From: Lasiodiplodia sp. COLG20
Lineage: Eukaryota; Ascomycota; Dothideomycetes; Botryosphaeriales; Botryosphaeriaceae
NCBI GenBank assembly: GCA_009801085.1
Contig: VNWV01000001.1
Coordinates: forward strand, 1-64,000
Reading direction: 5' to 3'
Length of the DNA: 64,000 nt
Below, piece after piece: positions 12,177 through 23,400 of this stretch (within the stretch, counting starts at the first letter, position 1; the number at the start of each line of letters is the position of its first letter). A program made the translations under genes and the position numbers. The notes below the pieces were generated by a model. That model ran no database searches. It was given only the letters and a program-made list of their open reading frames with translations, and had not been told where the DNA came from.

Positions 12177-13091
12177 GGGGGTTGCAGGCAACAGAGATAG
12201 AGATATAGTTGGAATGTAATATGGGTGCGTGGTTGCTATCGGAAAGTCTCAGGATGGACTTCTTGGTTGCACCAGGTGTGTAGCATTTGGGGGGGCTTGT
12301 TGTAATGAGTTAGAGGGCATAATATAGATCAAATGGGTCATTAACAGAGATGGGCGGAAAGCACTTGATTTTTGGATGTAGATAGGCTCGAAAAGAAAGG
12401 GAACCTCAGTGATCTTTTCCGGGATTTTCGACAGGGCAGGAGGAGATAAGTCCGATGAGAGAAAATGGCATTTCCTCCGAGACCTTGGTTCAAAGGAGCA
12501 GACGGAAATAGTACAAGCCGCTCACGTGTCCACGTATGCGTGGCGCGGACGCTGGAAGACGTAATCCCTGCAAGGACGCTTCCCTTTTCTCGTCCTCCGG
12601 GTGGCGGGGGCCAAAACAGAAAAAAGGGCCTTTCCCCCCGCTCCGTACCTAGTAGTCGTTCGGTCGCAAGGCCCCGCTGAACGATGATGGTTGCGTACCC
12701 GGTCTACTGCGGAACGACATCTTCACCACCCTGCGATCACTGCACCAAAAATCGTCATTACACAACATCGGCACGCTGCTGAATCGACACTGGACTGTGG
12801 TTCGACCCATGAGTGACTGTGGCACGGGCACATCGACGCCCACGTCCGTTTCTGCAATCCTTCCTGCATCTGTGCCGCATTACCCAACAGCCATCACAAC
12901 ATAGGGCTGGACAAGACCGATACGCTTAAATCCATCTGCAAGCCTTGTGTCGGTGAGGGAATAGGTGACCAACAGGAGGTGCTCCTTGGATCCGGGGGGG
13001 AAGGCCCCATCGTGGGGTCGGGTTCTCCGAAGAAAGAGCTCGGAGAGGTGTATACACACGCAAGAGGGAGAAGTAGCAGGCTTCAAAGAAA
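12177..13091. other. Intergenic, no gene seen
   Basis: About 915 bp between two plus-strand genes. It holds the 3' region of the transporter and the promoter of the ankyrin protein. Short frames only; no motif, repeat or TATA box was recognised. Confidence 0.5.
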
Positions 13092-15524
13092 ATGGATCCG
13101 GCGTCAGTCATGTCGCTGACGGGGGCGTGCCTGACGGTGCTGGTGCGGACGGTGCGCGAGATCAACGAGCTGGTGGGCAAGATGTCGAACATGGAGCAGA
13201 AGGTCAACCTGATCGTGGCGCGGCTCAACACCATCTCGGCGACCATGTCGCAGCTGGAGCTGTGGATGCGCACGCACGACGTGTCGAGGATGGCCGAGGA
13301 CTTGGCGGGCGCCATCCGCTCGTGCACTCTCGTCGTCGGCGAGATCGAGAGCTACGTCAAGAGCGTCAAGGGCGGCTGGCTGAGTGGCCGCATCCGCTAC
13401 CTTTGGGATGAGGGCCAGTTCCTGCAGTACCAGAGCGCCCTTGATAGCCAGGTCGCCGCCCTGGGGCTCTTCCTGAATGTCATCTTGCTAAACTCCAACA
13501 CGCAGCGCCAAGTCATCCTCGAGAGTTCGGCCAGCCGGCGCGCGCTCCAGGAAGCCCGGGACCAAGCTTCCATCTGCAGCAATGGTGCCCGCCGACGCGC
13601 CCGCGCAGGCAGCATCCAGGAGTCTTCGGGCAGCAGCAGCATCGCAGCCACCACGGCCACGACCGCAAGCAGCAACAGCAGAGACGATGGCGGCCGCAGC
13701 GAGGAGTCGTTCGCCTTCGACAACGAGCTCATCGACTCGGAAACGTACCGCGCCGCCTTCCGCCGCATGATGACGCTATCGCCGACGACGCAGCGGGATC
13801 CTGGCGCTCCAGAGCGGCCGGAGCAGAGTGAGCAGGGGACGAAGAAGAGCAAGAAGAAGGTCCGGATAGGAAGTGAGAGCTCGGCAGACAGTAGTACGAC
13901 AGGGAGCTCGCCGTGGTCGCGGCGCAGGAGCACGCTGTCATCACGCAGTTCTTGGTCGATGCGCTCGTCGATATCCTCTTCGTCGTCGTCGTCGAACTCT
14001 GCCCGAGAGCTGTGCCTGGCTGCATCGCGGGGAGATGTCCAGGAAGTGGAGAAGCTGTTGACCGGCAATCCGCCGGTCGATGTAAATGCTCGGTGCAAAC
14101 TAGATGCGGATGAAAAGCAGCACAGCATCAAGGGCCGCGTTTTCCTTCCAGCGAGCAGCAAGCTGGAGCGCACGGCAATGCACCATGCCGCAGCCAACGG
14201 CCACGGCGAAGTCGTGCTCCTGCTCGCTCGACACGGCGCCCACGTAGCCGCCCGCACCAAGCACGCCAAAACGCCGCTACACGTCGCCAGGAGCGCAGCC
14301 GTGGCAGCACTGCTCTCGCTGGGCGCCGACCCCCTCTGCCGCGACGATGCCAGCGCCACGCCGCTCCACCACCTCGCAGCAGCCTCCTCCCCCGAAGCTG
14401 CCGACGATGGAGCCGCCGTCAACGCTCTCATCACCGCCGACCCTCTCATTGTCGATGCCACCAACAAGCGGAGGCAGACGCCCCTCCACCTAGCCTCGCA
14501 GCACAACAACACGGCCGTCGCCTCGGCCTTGATAGCAGCCCGCGCCTATGTCGACGCCGCCGACACTGACGGCCTGCGCCCGCTGCACTACGCCGCCGAG
14601 CACGGCCATCCCGCCATCATCCACCTCCTCCTGAACGCTCAAGCCGACCCGGAAGCCCCGGCCGGCAAGGACATGTGGCGTCCGCTGCACCACGCCGCCC
14701 ACCGCGGCCACGCCGACGCCATCGCCGCCCTCCTCGCACCGCGATCACCGCCATCGTCGTCGTCGGCGGCTTCACCATCAACACCTCTCTCCCCACTCGT
14801 AGCATCGCCCCTCTCCCGCGCCGCCACCCTCGCCCTCGCCCCAGGCGGCGGCGGCAGCAGCGGAGCCGCAGCAACCGTCGACGCTCCGGCCGCCGACCAG
14901 CGCAGACCCCTCCACCTCGCCATCAGCGCTCACGCCCCCGCTGCTGTGGCCGCCCTGCTCGCCGCCGGCGCCGACGTCGAGGCCCAGACGTCATCACCGA
15001 CCTCGACCTCAACCCGCCGAGGCAGCAGCGGCGAGAGCCCGCTCCAACTCGCCCTGGCCCGCCTACAGCAGCAACAACAAGACGCAAAGAGCAACACTAG
15101 TAGCAGCACCACCACCGCCGCCGCCGTCGACATCATCCACCACCTCCTCCACCACGGCGCCTCCCCCACCCGCGTCCCCAACCTCCTCGCCACCGCATGC
15201 GCTGCGCCAGCTCCCGCGCCCGTCGTGCTGGACGTCGTGCGCGCGTTGCTAGCTCACGGCGCGGATCCGAACGGCGGTAGCGATGTCGACGAATCGACGA
15301 CGACTCCGCTATCGGCTGCCTGCGCGCGGCCCGCCGACGCGCTCGACGTGGTGCGGCTGCTCGTCGCGCACGGCGCGCGCCCGCGCCACCAGGACTTCTG
15401 CGCCGCGTGGCGCAACGGCCGGCTGCGCACGTGGGAGAAGCGCGCGCTGCATGCGGCCATGGGCGAGGTGGCGGGGGCGGAGTTGAGGCGGGATGAGGTG
15501 GAGTGGTTGATTGTTTCGAGGTGA
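13092..15524 (+). CDS. HeLo-like N-terminal domain plus ankyrin-repeat protein
   Basis: Single exon of 810 residues. Residues 1 to about 150 are helical and begin MDPASVMSLTGACLTVLVRT; this is the pattern of the fungal STAND-protein N-terminal (HeLo/PigL-like) domain, with heptad-like segments around VRTVREINELVGKMSNMEQK. A serine-rich, low-complexity linker (about 165-300) follows, then ankyrin repeats from about 305 to the C-terminus, several with clear TPLHxA and AxxHGH signatures. Ser, Ala and Gln runs interrupt the later repeats. There is no NACHT or NB-ARC nucleotide-binding domain between the two, unlike classical fungal NLRs. HeLo-like domains can be membrane-acting cell-death or signalling domains, but a HET or immunity role is only inference. 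The very long antisense frames here are shadows of its GC-rich codons. Confidence 0.82.
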   Translation: MDPASVMSLTGACLTVLVRTVREINELVGKMSNMEQKVNLIVARLNTISATMSQLELWMRTHDVSRMAEDLAGAIRSCTLVVGEIESYVKSVKGGWLSGRIRYLWDEGQFLQYQSALDSQVAALGLFLNVILLNSNTQRQVILESSASRRALQEARDQASICSNGARRRARAGSIQESSGSSSIAATTATTASSNSRDDGGRSEESFAFDNELIDSETYRAAFRRMMTLSPTTQRDPGAPERPEQSEQGTKKSKKKVRIGSESSADSSTTGSSPWSRRRSTLSSRSSWSMRSSISSSSSSSNSARELCLAASRGDVQEVEKLLTGNPPVDVNARCKLDADEKQHSIKGRVFLPASSKLERTAMHHAAANGHGEVVLLLARHGAHVAARTKHAKTPLHVARSAAVAALLSLGADPLCRDDASATPLHHLAAASSPEAADDGAAVNALITADPLIVDATNKRRQTPLHLASQHNNTAVASALIAARAYVDAADTDGLRPLHYAAEHGHPAIIHLLLNAQADPEAPAGKDMWRPLHHAAHRGHADAIAALLAPRSPPSSSSAASPSTPLSPLVASPLSRAATLALAPGGGGSSGAAATVDAPAADQRRPLHLAISAHAPAAVAALLAAGADVEAQTSSPTSTSTRRGSSGESPLQLALARLQQQQQDAKSNTSSSTTTAAAVDIIHHLLHHGASPTRVPNLLATACAAPAPAPVVLDVVRALLAHGADPNGGSDVDESTTTPLSAACARPADALDVVRLLVAHGARPRHQDFCAAWRNGRLRTWEKRALHAAMGEVAGAELRRDEVEWLIVSR

Positions 15525-16953
15525 TGTGAAGTAAGTGAGTGTGGGGGTAGGGTAGGGAAGAGCGTTTGTGTTCTTACGTAGGAGAAGGAGAACTGAGTTC
15601 TTCTTTCTAAACACTCTATTGAAGAGCTGTAAAGATAAGAGTAGCCTTCTCTTGACTAGGCGGTGCTGCTGTGGAGAGTAAAGGTCTCGATTGTCAGTCG
15701 TCTTGTCGTGGAATGTGTGGTCTTGATCGTTGACAACCACCCCCCACCCCCCCCTTTTTTTTTTCCAACAAGCATTTTCTTCCACACTTCTAACGCGGGA
15801 GCGGAGGACTGGGTTCCACCACAAACACTGTTCGCCTGGCGGTATCACGTTGGGCGTCAACAAGTGGACCCTTCAGCATCGTTGGCTATCGGGCACACCA
15901 CCAATCGAAGAGGGTTCATGCACGCCCCAAGGAGAAGAGACCGGGCCGGACCCATATACGTGTGCTGCGGTATACCTTGTCCTGTCCTCTCCTCCACCCC
16001 CAAGCCAGAGAACGGAGCCGGGCGCCGTACACTCTGACCAACTCGTTCCGAGCGTTGTCCGCATATCATGCCACGCCCGTCCGACCTCGCTCTGGCTGAC
16101 AGTGCGGCTTCGCTTGCGAAAAAGGTCTTCCGGGCCGACCCTTCCACAGAAACGTTTCGAGGCAGGAAGTTTTTCTCCCCGCAGTACAGCTGGGACGGAG
16201 GGAATGTAAAGTGTGATGGCGTTGGGAAAATGGAAGTGAGGTCTCTGGAATTGAAGGTCGTATGATGGGCGGTACCACTTTTGACTTGCTCCTCTTCCCA
16301 TCTTGCCTTTTTCTTTTTTTTGATCGGGCGGTCTTGACGTTGGCGCGAAGCGTGTAGGCTACCACGGTGGATGGGGGTATGTGATAGAGGGGCGGTGCGT
16401 GGAGGTAGAGCGCAGGGTTCAGTAGGACAGTAGGACGGGTGTCGGTGACCTGTGGCAAGGTGACCACTGGCCGCCTGATTCGAGGGGGTAGACCGCCGAG
16501 AACGGGGAATCCATATTCTCCATTCTGAAGACATCCCGGCGCCGTCTTGCAATCGAAAGCATAGCTTTCGCTGTTGTCATCGTGGAGAAATTCTCCGTAC
16601 CATGCTAGTCGTTTCAGGTCTCGTGACACCATTCGACGGTGGGGCCTCGAGGGAGGGAAGAACAGAGAGCCAGAAGTCGGCTGTCGTATAATACCTTCTA
16701 GGAACCTGTTGATTCCAAATTCAAGTTATCGGGTATTTTCAACATGAGCTTGGTCCGCTGATAATTCCACATGTTGAATAACGCAACGGGAAATTGAAGC
16801 GTTGATACAGAAATGAGTGTAGGGTATGGTAGTTGGCGAAGACTTCTGGCAAGGGAAAAATCCTCTATGATGTCGATCCACTTAGTTTTACAGCACTAGA
16901 GGCTCTCCTGTCCACCGTCGAGGAACCTAGCAAGATCCCGCAGTATTCTATCG
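15525..16953. other. Intergenic between convergent genes
   Basis: About 1.4 kb between the 3' ends of the ankyrin gene and the FAD monooxygenase. It contains a C- and T-rich tract at about 15737-15770 and several overlapping frames of 60-230 codons without motifs. I see no supported gene. Confidence 0.5.
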
Positions 16954-18524
16954 CTAAGAAAAACTATACAAAAGCACTGCGAGAAGTCCCGCTCCAAAAA
17001 CTCCAGATCCCCATAACATCCGGTTTTCCTTAGACCCTGTTGATGTGACATGTCTTTTGGGTACCTCAAGGTCCTCGATAACGGTACTGTTCTTGTAACT
17101 CCGGAGAACCAGAGTCATAATCAGCAGGTCGCCGAACCAGGCCAACACGCCATGAACGAAGATCCGTGATAACAGAGTGTCCTGAGTGGAGATGGCTTTA
17201 CTCCTGCGGCCTTGTTCCGTAGCAGCCGCTGCGCGATCGAATCGGCTGGCTTGAACCTCGGCGAAAACATCTTCAACATCCTTCTCAGACAGTCGTCCAT
17301 TCATGGAACCTGGGTCCAGTCTTCGCCTGAGAGCGTTGGTAAGAGCTGCTGCAGTTTCCATTGCACCATTGCCTCCTTGAGCAGTAATGGGATGGACCTA
17401 TGAGAGCCTGTTAGTGGATTTTGAGCTTATCAAAGTCCATTAATTTGTGGTACCTTGTGAGCGGCGTCCCCAATCACAATAATTCTCCCGAAGTGCCATC
17501 TTGCAAAGACATGCTCCTCGAGAGCGACGAGCGTGGAGTTTAGACGGTTGTTGTAGATGTCTCCAAAGGTCGTCGTTTCGGTGACATAGTCGCCAAAATG
17601 TTTTTTTGCCAAACGAGCTTCGTCTTCCTTGGTGAATTTAGGGATATCCTTGCCACTGGTCTTCTCCATTTTGTTGAATAAAAACCAATACAGCCGATCT
17701 TCAGGCGCCGAAAGCATCATGTAATTCCAGCCATCGAAGAATGCGTTGATTTGAATGGGTCCAGCTTGCAGCCCCGAGGGCCGTTTGGAGATGCCGAAGA
17801 TACACTTCGAATCAGATTGAAGACCTGTATTAGTCGAATTAAAACCACAGCTCTCAAAAATTGACAGGGTAGTTACGAACGCGATAGCTCATCCGAATGA
17901 AACGAATTTGGGTCTGTTTTATTGGCATTGCGCCACATCTCATTCCTCACCGCGCTGTGGATGCCATCCGCACCTACAACAATGTCTCCGCTGTACGTGC
18001 ATCCGTCCTGAGTCTGAACATGTACGCAACCCTCGGTTGTATCCACGTGTGTGACGCGCTTCTGTGTCAAGACTCTGTCTTTGAACTTGAGGTTGTCGAA
18101 GAGAACCTGGAGAAGCATCTGCCGATCAATGAACATCTGAGGATATCCTATTCTTTAACCTTTGTTAGCGTTTTCTGTATGAAACATGGGTGCAAATTAT
18201 GTATACGCGTCGCTCATGCACTTACTTGTGTTCAAGTTGTTCCGAGAAGGTAATGTGCTTTTTCTTCGTCAACACCCTGCCGTCGAATCGACGCAGAACG
18301 GTTTGGTAGTAACAATTTCCGGCCATTTCCCGAAGACGCTCGTAGCAACCTAGCTGGTCCAAAATGCGCAGGCCGCTCGGAAGGAGCCCCATGCTTGCTC
18401 CAAGTTGAGGCGCAACATTCGGATACGCCTCAAGGATGACATAGTCGATGTTGAACTTCTCGAGCATGTTGGCTAGCGAGAGGCCCGAGACGCTGGCTCC
18501 AGCGATGATGACTTTGAACCCCAT
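16954..18524 (-). CDS. FAD-dependent monooxygenase, PaxM/MeroM-like, with C-terminal membrane segments
   Basis: Model: four minus-strand exons, 18524-18226, 18152-17881, 17824-17454 and 17397-16954, giving 461 residues; introns are 73, 56 and 56 bp. The start was chosen at MGFKV because the Rossmann fold begins at once and a TATAAAA lies 110 bp upstream. The FAD-binding motifs are GASVSGLSLANML with a distal acidic residue (about 10-33), the DG motif GADGIHSAVR (about 160) and the GD motif VIGDAAHK (about 310), followed by AQGGNGAME. Two hydrophobic segments near the C-terminus (GVLAWFGDLLIMTLVL and GVFGAGLLAVLLYSF) suggest membrane anchoring. This architecture is shared with epoxidases or hydroxylases of indole-diterpene and meroterpenoid pathways (PaxM, AusM types). 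No such pathway genes are adjacent, so the substrate is unknown. Confidence 0.88.
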
Positions 18525-19329
18525 GTTGAATAGTCTCGATGCAAGACTTCCGTTCTTGCACTGTGGTGGAAAATGAGATGTTGAAAGTGGATTGTTGGGT
18601 GCTGTGTGGTGAGTATGAAGACTTCGAAGCGCTTTTATAAGCCAACTGTATTGCAAGCGCAGCAGGCCGGTATCTGAAACCGGTGAAGCGGCGACCATTT
18701 TTAGCTGGCTCTCTACTAAGAAGTTCGTAGTCTCGAAACCGTAGTGTCATCTTAGGAATACCGTGACATGTTCGAAAGCGGGAATAATAAGCGTTTCCAC
18801 TCAAACCTATGCCCTACGTGGGCAACTCTGTCCCACTTGGAACATTTTCAGCAATTATTTCAGCTATAAGCAGATAAGGAGTGGTTCCTATTCATGATGT
18901 TTGATATCCAGCTACCCCTTTGTCCGGCATCTCGGGGTGTGCCCAAATGTGCTTTGCGTTGATTGTGAAATCGGTGAACGAAAGCGGAAAAGTCCTACCA
19001 TGATGTTACCTACTAGGAGTCACCTCGAATTTTCCTAGTGTGTTTTCTAAAAGCCCAGAATCAAAGGGATGGGCTCTTCGCCTGAATGACACGGCGGACG
19101 AACAACAATTCCACGGGGGCCGCGGAGTCCGGCGTGGCCAAGACTAAGGTTGCTTGGCGTAGATGGACTTAAATGCAACCGGTCGCTTAGACACAAAAAA
19201 TCCCTGGTTGTTCTCAGTTATGTAGTCTCTTATCGCAAAGAAAAGAATGCTATGCATCAGTGCTAGAGACCCGGGCGTGATAGAGTCGGATGGAAAATAG
19301 TTTTATAGTAGAGGCCTTCTAGCTGTTGA
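18525..19329. other. Intergenic upstream of the FAD monooxygenase
   Basis: About 800 bp with no supported coding sequence beyond the TATA element. It borders the relic cluster that follows. Confidence 0.5.
18633..18639 (-). promoter_or_regulatory. TATA box of the FAD monooxygenase
   Basis: TATAAAA on the minus strand, about 110 bp upstream of the chosen start codon at 18524. Its position argues against the longer in-frame start at 18698. Confidence 0.55.
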
Positions 19330-19720
19330 AAGTAACGCCAGCAGTAGATGACAAGAGATAAAAGAGGTGTCACCTTCATATGCGGCAATAGTGGTGGAGG
19401 GAGAGTCGTGGGAGGACACGAGAAGCAGCTCATTTCTAGGCGATGAGCGCGTAGGCGTGGTGTTGTGGGAGATGGAAATATCCTTGACGCTCTTCTCGAT
19501 CGCCGCCAGCCGTTTCTGGATCAGCTTAATTTGCTTCTCACTGCAAGCCGTCAGAGCAGGATCTCGCGGCCGTCACGCACGCAGTGCGACTTACTACTGG
19601 CTGGATATGGCGATACGCAGGCGGTGTTCTGTGGTTCGCGGGGCGGCCTGACAGGCAATGCCCAGCGTACGGGAGCGGGAACATGGAATTAACTTGTCAC
19701 CTGATCTGACTGGTGTCAGT
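19330..19720 (-). pseudogene. Truncated Zn(II)2Cys6 transcription-factor N-terminus
   Basis: On the minus strand, two frames join through a plausible intron (GTAAGT at about 19592, branch CTGAC, acceptor TTGCAG ending at about 19542). Before it I read PCSRSRTLGIACQ, which looks like the second half of a Zn2Cys6 cluster with one cysteine changed to serine, then LRIAISSQ. After it I read YEKQIKLIQKRLAAIEKSV, the usual linker or coiled-coil, and later YEGDTSFIS, a short stretch often found after the linker in these regulators. The first half of the zinc cluster is not present, and the frame meets stops after about 19335, so the regulatory domain is gone. The transposase relic begins just where the missing 5' end should be. 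The family call is by eye; the coordinates are approximate. Confidence 0.5.
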
Positions 19721-19759
19721 CTCGTCTCGTCTGGGGCAAGGGAGCGGAGGTGGCAGCAG

Positions 19760-20111
19760 CAGCGGCGCATGAGAAGCCCGACACCAATCACAGACGCGGT
19801 TGATCAGGTCCTGAAAGGGACGATTCGGATTGCGACGCAGAACGAACTTCTCAAGGCAGAGGTTGCGGCGCTTCGAAAGGCAAATGAAACCGCAGAAGCG
19901 AAAAAGACGCCAAAAACGACAGATTCAGAAACAAGGAATGCTCACGAAGGACGAGGGATCGCAATTAACTGATCGAGCTGATATTCATGAGCAAATCCAG
20001 CAAGAAACATCTCGGTTGCGGTCGCAATGCGATGGCGACGGGCTGCGCCATCGACGGTGTGGATACTGCAGAGAGCCAGGTCATCGCATCGAGATATGTT
20101 CAGCGCGATGA
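19760..20111 (+). mobile_element. 3' remnant of a pogo/Fot1-type DNA transposon
   Basis: The plus-strand frame reads TDAVDQVLKGTIRIATQNEL and then AEVAALRKANE. It shifts frame near 19900 into KRKRRQKRQIQKQGMLTKDE and ends with a CCHC zinc knuckle, CGYCREPGHRIEIC, followed by a stop at 20109-20111. This order (conserved helix, leucine-rich coil, basic patch, EEG/DEG stretch, zinc knuckle) is the C-terminal tail of fungal Tc1/mariner-pogo DDE transposases. The catalytic DDE domain, the terminal inverted repeats and the 5' part are missing, and the frame is broken, so it cannot be active. Confidence 0.6.
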
Positions 20112-20189
20112 GCAGAAGTAGAAGATGACGGTTCTGAAGCCTCTAATTGATTCCTGCTGAGACAGAATGTGTGAATCAATCATAATGAG

Positions 20190-20463
20190 TGGCTGTGCCC
20201 TCCTCTTCCAAGACTCCCGCCTCTGCGTCATAACAGCCGCCATCCTACAGCCAGATATTTGCGCAGCAGTCGAGTACATCAGCATGCGAGGGAGGCACCC
20301 ACTCGACGACTTCGTGGCCAGCGGCGCGTAGGTTCCGGACGACCTCGTAGATGGCCCGTCGCACCGGCGGTGAGAAACGCGCGGTCGGTAAACGGGAGAT
20401 TCGGCGTTGCAACCCAAAAGTTCCTAGACGCTTGTTACTGAAGTTATTGGTAGTCGTCAGCAA
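20190..20463 (-). pseudogene. Amidase (amidase-signature family) fragment
   Basis: The minus-strand frame contains PPVRRAIYEVVRNLRAAGHE followed by VVEWVPPSHADVLDC. This matches the region of fungal acetamidase-like enzymes after the catalytic core, where a substrate-loop helix and the AGHEVVEW strand occur. Reading on, a stop interrupts before DGGCYDAEAGVL, which looks like the next conserved block (usually ADGG), and another stop follows. The Ser-cisSer-Lys catalytic core is absent. It is a decayed fragment, perhaps carried in or broken by the same events that left the neighbouring relics. Confidence 0.6.
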
Positions 20464-23400
20464 GTAGACCGCTAGGCATCAGAAGCATTCCAGCTGATCG
20501 CATAGGAGCAAGTCAGTCACCAATAGGACAAAAGGCACAACAGAGCTTGCGAAGCAGAACGAAATAAGCGAAACATGTGTTCATTTGAGCTACTCACATA
20601 ACATCTTACCTATAGCCAAATCTAAGAAGCCTCATTCTTACGAGACAAGTTGCACGGCCGTTTGCACGGTCCCAAGCTGATACCCTGTCTGTGCGGCATA
20701 GCGGTTACCCATATTGACGGACGTTCAGCCGCATCTCCAGTGCGCTTCTCGAATTGTGGGATTTCGCCTCATTTTGCGGTACCACCATGCGGCTAAGCTG
20801 CAGTAGAGATTTGGCCAGAATTTCAAAGGGGCTATTCTTTGAACTCGACGAGAACGGAAGATGAGAGGCAAAGGGGCGCTCGGTCACGGAGAAGAATCGA
20901 ACAGACCGGGGTATCGAAGGGAGTTGCGGAGAATCACCAGAGCAACACCAGGTACTTACATTCTCGACCGTTCGGCCAGTGGCTGCGGTTACGCGATCAG
21001 TGCCCAGACCAAAGTAGCGCCTGCAGCGGAAACGGAAAAAGTGGACCGAATCAGGAGGCTAGAATTGCAGCTGCATGGCAAACGCGCTCGAATCCTTCGA
21101 GCTTCAGGCAGCATCCCAGCCTCACTTTCTCCAGGGGCCATCAATTGGGACGAGAAAGCGGCCTGTCAGCCGTGATTCCCGAACACCACTGTTTGCCACG
21201 GATCTAGGGTAAGCGGTGCACGCACACAAGGAAGGCCAGGTGTTTGAACCGTGCTTGGCGGTCGGCTAGCTTCCACTTCGGGGCTCAACATGTTTCGTGG
21301 GACGGGAATGAAGGTGCTTGGCCCGTACGAGTTCAGGGTGACCAGAGGTAGGACAGAGCGAAGGAAGCCGCGGGCTCCAACAGTTGCCCCAAGCAGGAAT
21401 CTGCTCCACGCGAGATTGCCGAGCGAAAGTCTGTCCTCTGCAGCGTGGTGCCAGCTGTGCCGCGATATCGGGAACATGGGGATGGGCCAGAAACTGGAGG
21501 CGAGCGACGCTCTCCAGACTCCGCCCGCATGCGGGACTTTGCGGTCGTGTTTCCCAGCGTGGAGAGAAGCAGGGAAATTTTGACGGGCCTCATGATTCAC
21601 CGGGCCAACGCAGGAGCTCCGCGGCAACGGATTGGGATTCACGTCCCAGGATCGAACCACGTGTGTTGACGGTCTCCTGCTCAGGACGGGCGGTGTGGGC
21701 GTGATGGGGTATCTGAGACGGTTAGCCTGGACGCTTTGATCGATGACGAAGTCGAGCCTTGCGACAGAGCGGCATCCGCCGAGGCGTCCAAGAGCGCCAA
21801 TACCGGCGACGGGGCCAGCAAGACCCGCTCCGACGTGAATCCGCTCCGTAGCCTCGCGCAGGGCGAGGAGCAAGTCGGAACGACTCCAAGAAATCCGCCA
21901 TGAACGGCGGCGATGAGCAAGGCGCTGATGTGTCGAGTAAAATTCTTGTCAGGACCCTGTGACGTCACCAACTGGACAAACGTCGGACGCATTGGCTCCG
22001 GCCGAGTTGGCAACTCTGCACTCGTGCGAAGCGGAGACGCCGCGGGCACGCGAGCGCTGCTGCAGGTGTCGGTCCATGGCGTGCTTTTCTCCAGAGTACT
22101 CCATCTTCTCCGTAGCCGGGGATTTCATGGAGATTGGAGACACAGAAGCTGGAGGAAATGAGGAGGTGCTGCGGGCGCCCCATGGGTCTCTCGACAATTT
22201 CCTCGTCGCTGGGAGTGCTGAGCCCCATCAGCCCACAATGGGCCCGACAGCACTGTGCATCGAGTGGGCGGTGAGGTCGGGGCGACGAAGGTCCACCGCC
22301 GAGCCTCCACACTCAGCTTCCACTCTTGGCCAGATAGGAGAATGGCCCGTCGCCAGGCGGCATTGGCGTGGTGCAATCAGTGGAGCCGGCGTCGCGGCTG
22401 GCACGCCATGCAACGCGACACCCTCGACAATCGCGGCGTGGTGTTGCAGAGCGCGAGAAGGAGCACGCGACCGCGCCGGTCAGACGACGGCGTCGTGATG
22501 CGCACCCAGCGTCGCGGGTAGAGGTGTTTGGCGCTCGTGGTGTTGTCGCAGGGGCAGTTGGCACAAGCAAGCGGCTCACAGCGCTAGCGGCACGGCTGAC
22601 GGAACGCCCTTGTTGACCACCAACGGACCCACCGCATCACGCTCTGCCCAAGCACCATCTGCCAGCCGCTGCACGCTCCAGCTCCAGCTTCAATTGGGCG
22701 CCACCGACGCCAACGGCCTGCAGCGCCTTCCACTCCGAGAGAACCCGTCCTCCGTTGCCTCTTGGGGTGGTTGAGGTGGGCAGTCGGCGCTTTTTACGGT
22801 TCGCCGCCAGTGACATCACCAGCTAGGCCCCCGACTCGGCACGCAGGCCGCAACGAACCGCGCACTCCCGAGCGGCTGCGGCTGGCCCTTATTCCGCTTG
22901 CCGGCATGCGCGAGCGGCTCTTTCTGCTTGGATCTTCCGATCGACAGGGCTTGCGGCCGGGATGGCAGTGGCTGTCGGGCTGACATAATCGGTAAGGCTG
23001 TTGATCTCGCGCCGCCAAAACCGCGGCGGCATTGCGGCGGCAGACCCGGCATGCGTTGAGAGCCCACTTTTTGACAAATTTGACTTCCTACTCGGTCCAC
23101 CTTCCTCCTGTCACCGGCTTTGTTGTTGCGCGGCTGCGCGCCGGGACGCCTGTGGACCACGTCGTAGTAGCAGACAGTCTGCTGTACTTGGCTCTGCGCG
23201 TCGAAATGAAGGTGCAATGCTAAAAAAACTCGAGGCAATGCCAGAGGGCCTGCTGAAGTTTCGCCGAACTCGGTTTCCCCGATACTGTCCTGGCTCCGAC
23301 GGTGGAGATTTTCTGCACTGCTTGTTCGCCTGATCCTGGCCTGGTCCGCCACGCCGTTTGGTCCGCAGCTGGACCATGCGAGTCCGCGGTGGATACGCCT

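Noticed and set aside
13397..14512. 371-codon minus-strand frame
   Set aside because: Antisense shadow of the ankyrin protein; no family features.
21640..21680. tRNA B-box-like GGTTCGATCC on the minus strand
   Set aside because: The T-stem does not pair and no acceptor or anticodon arm can be folded by eye.
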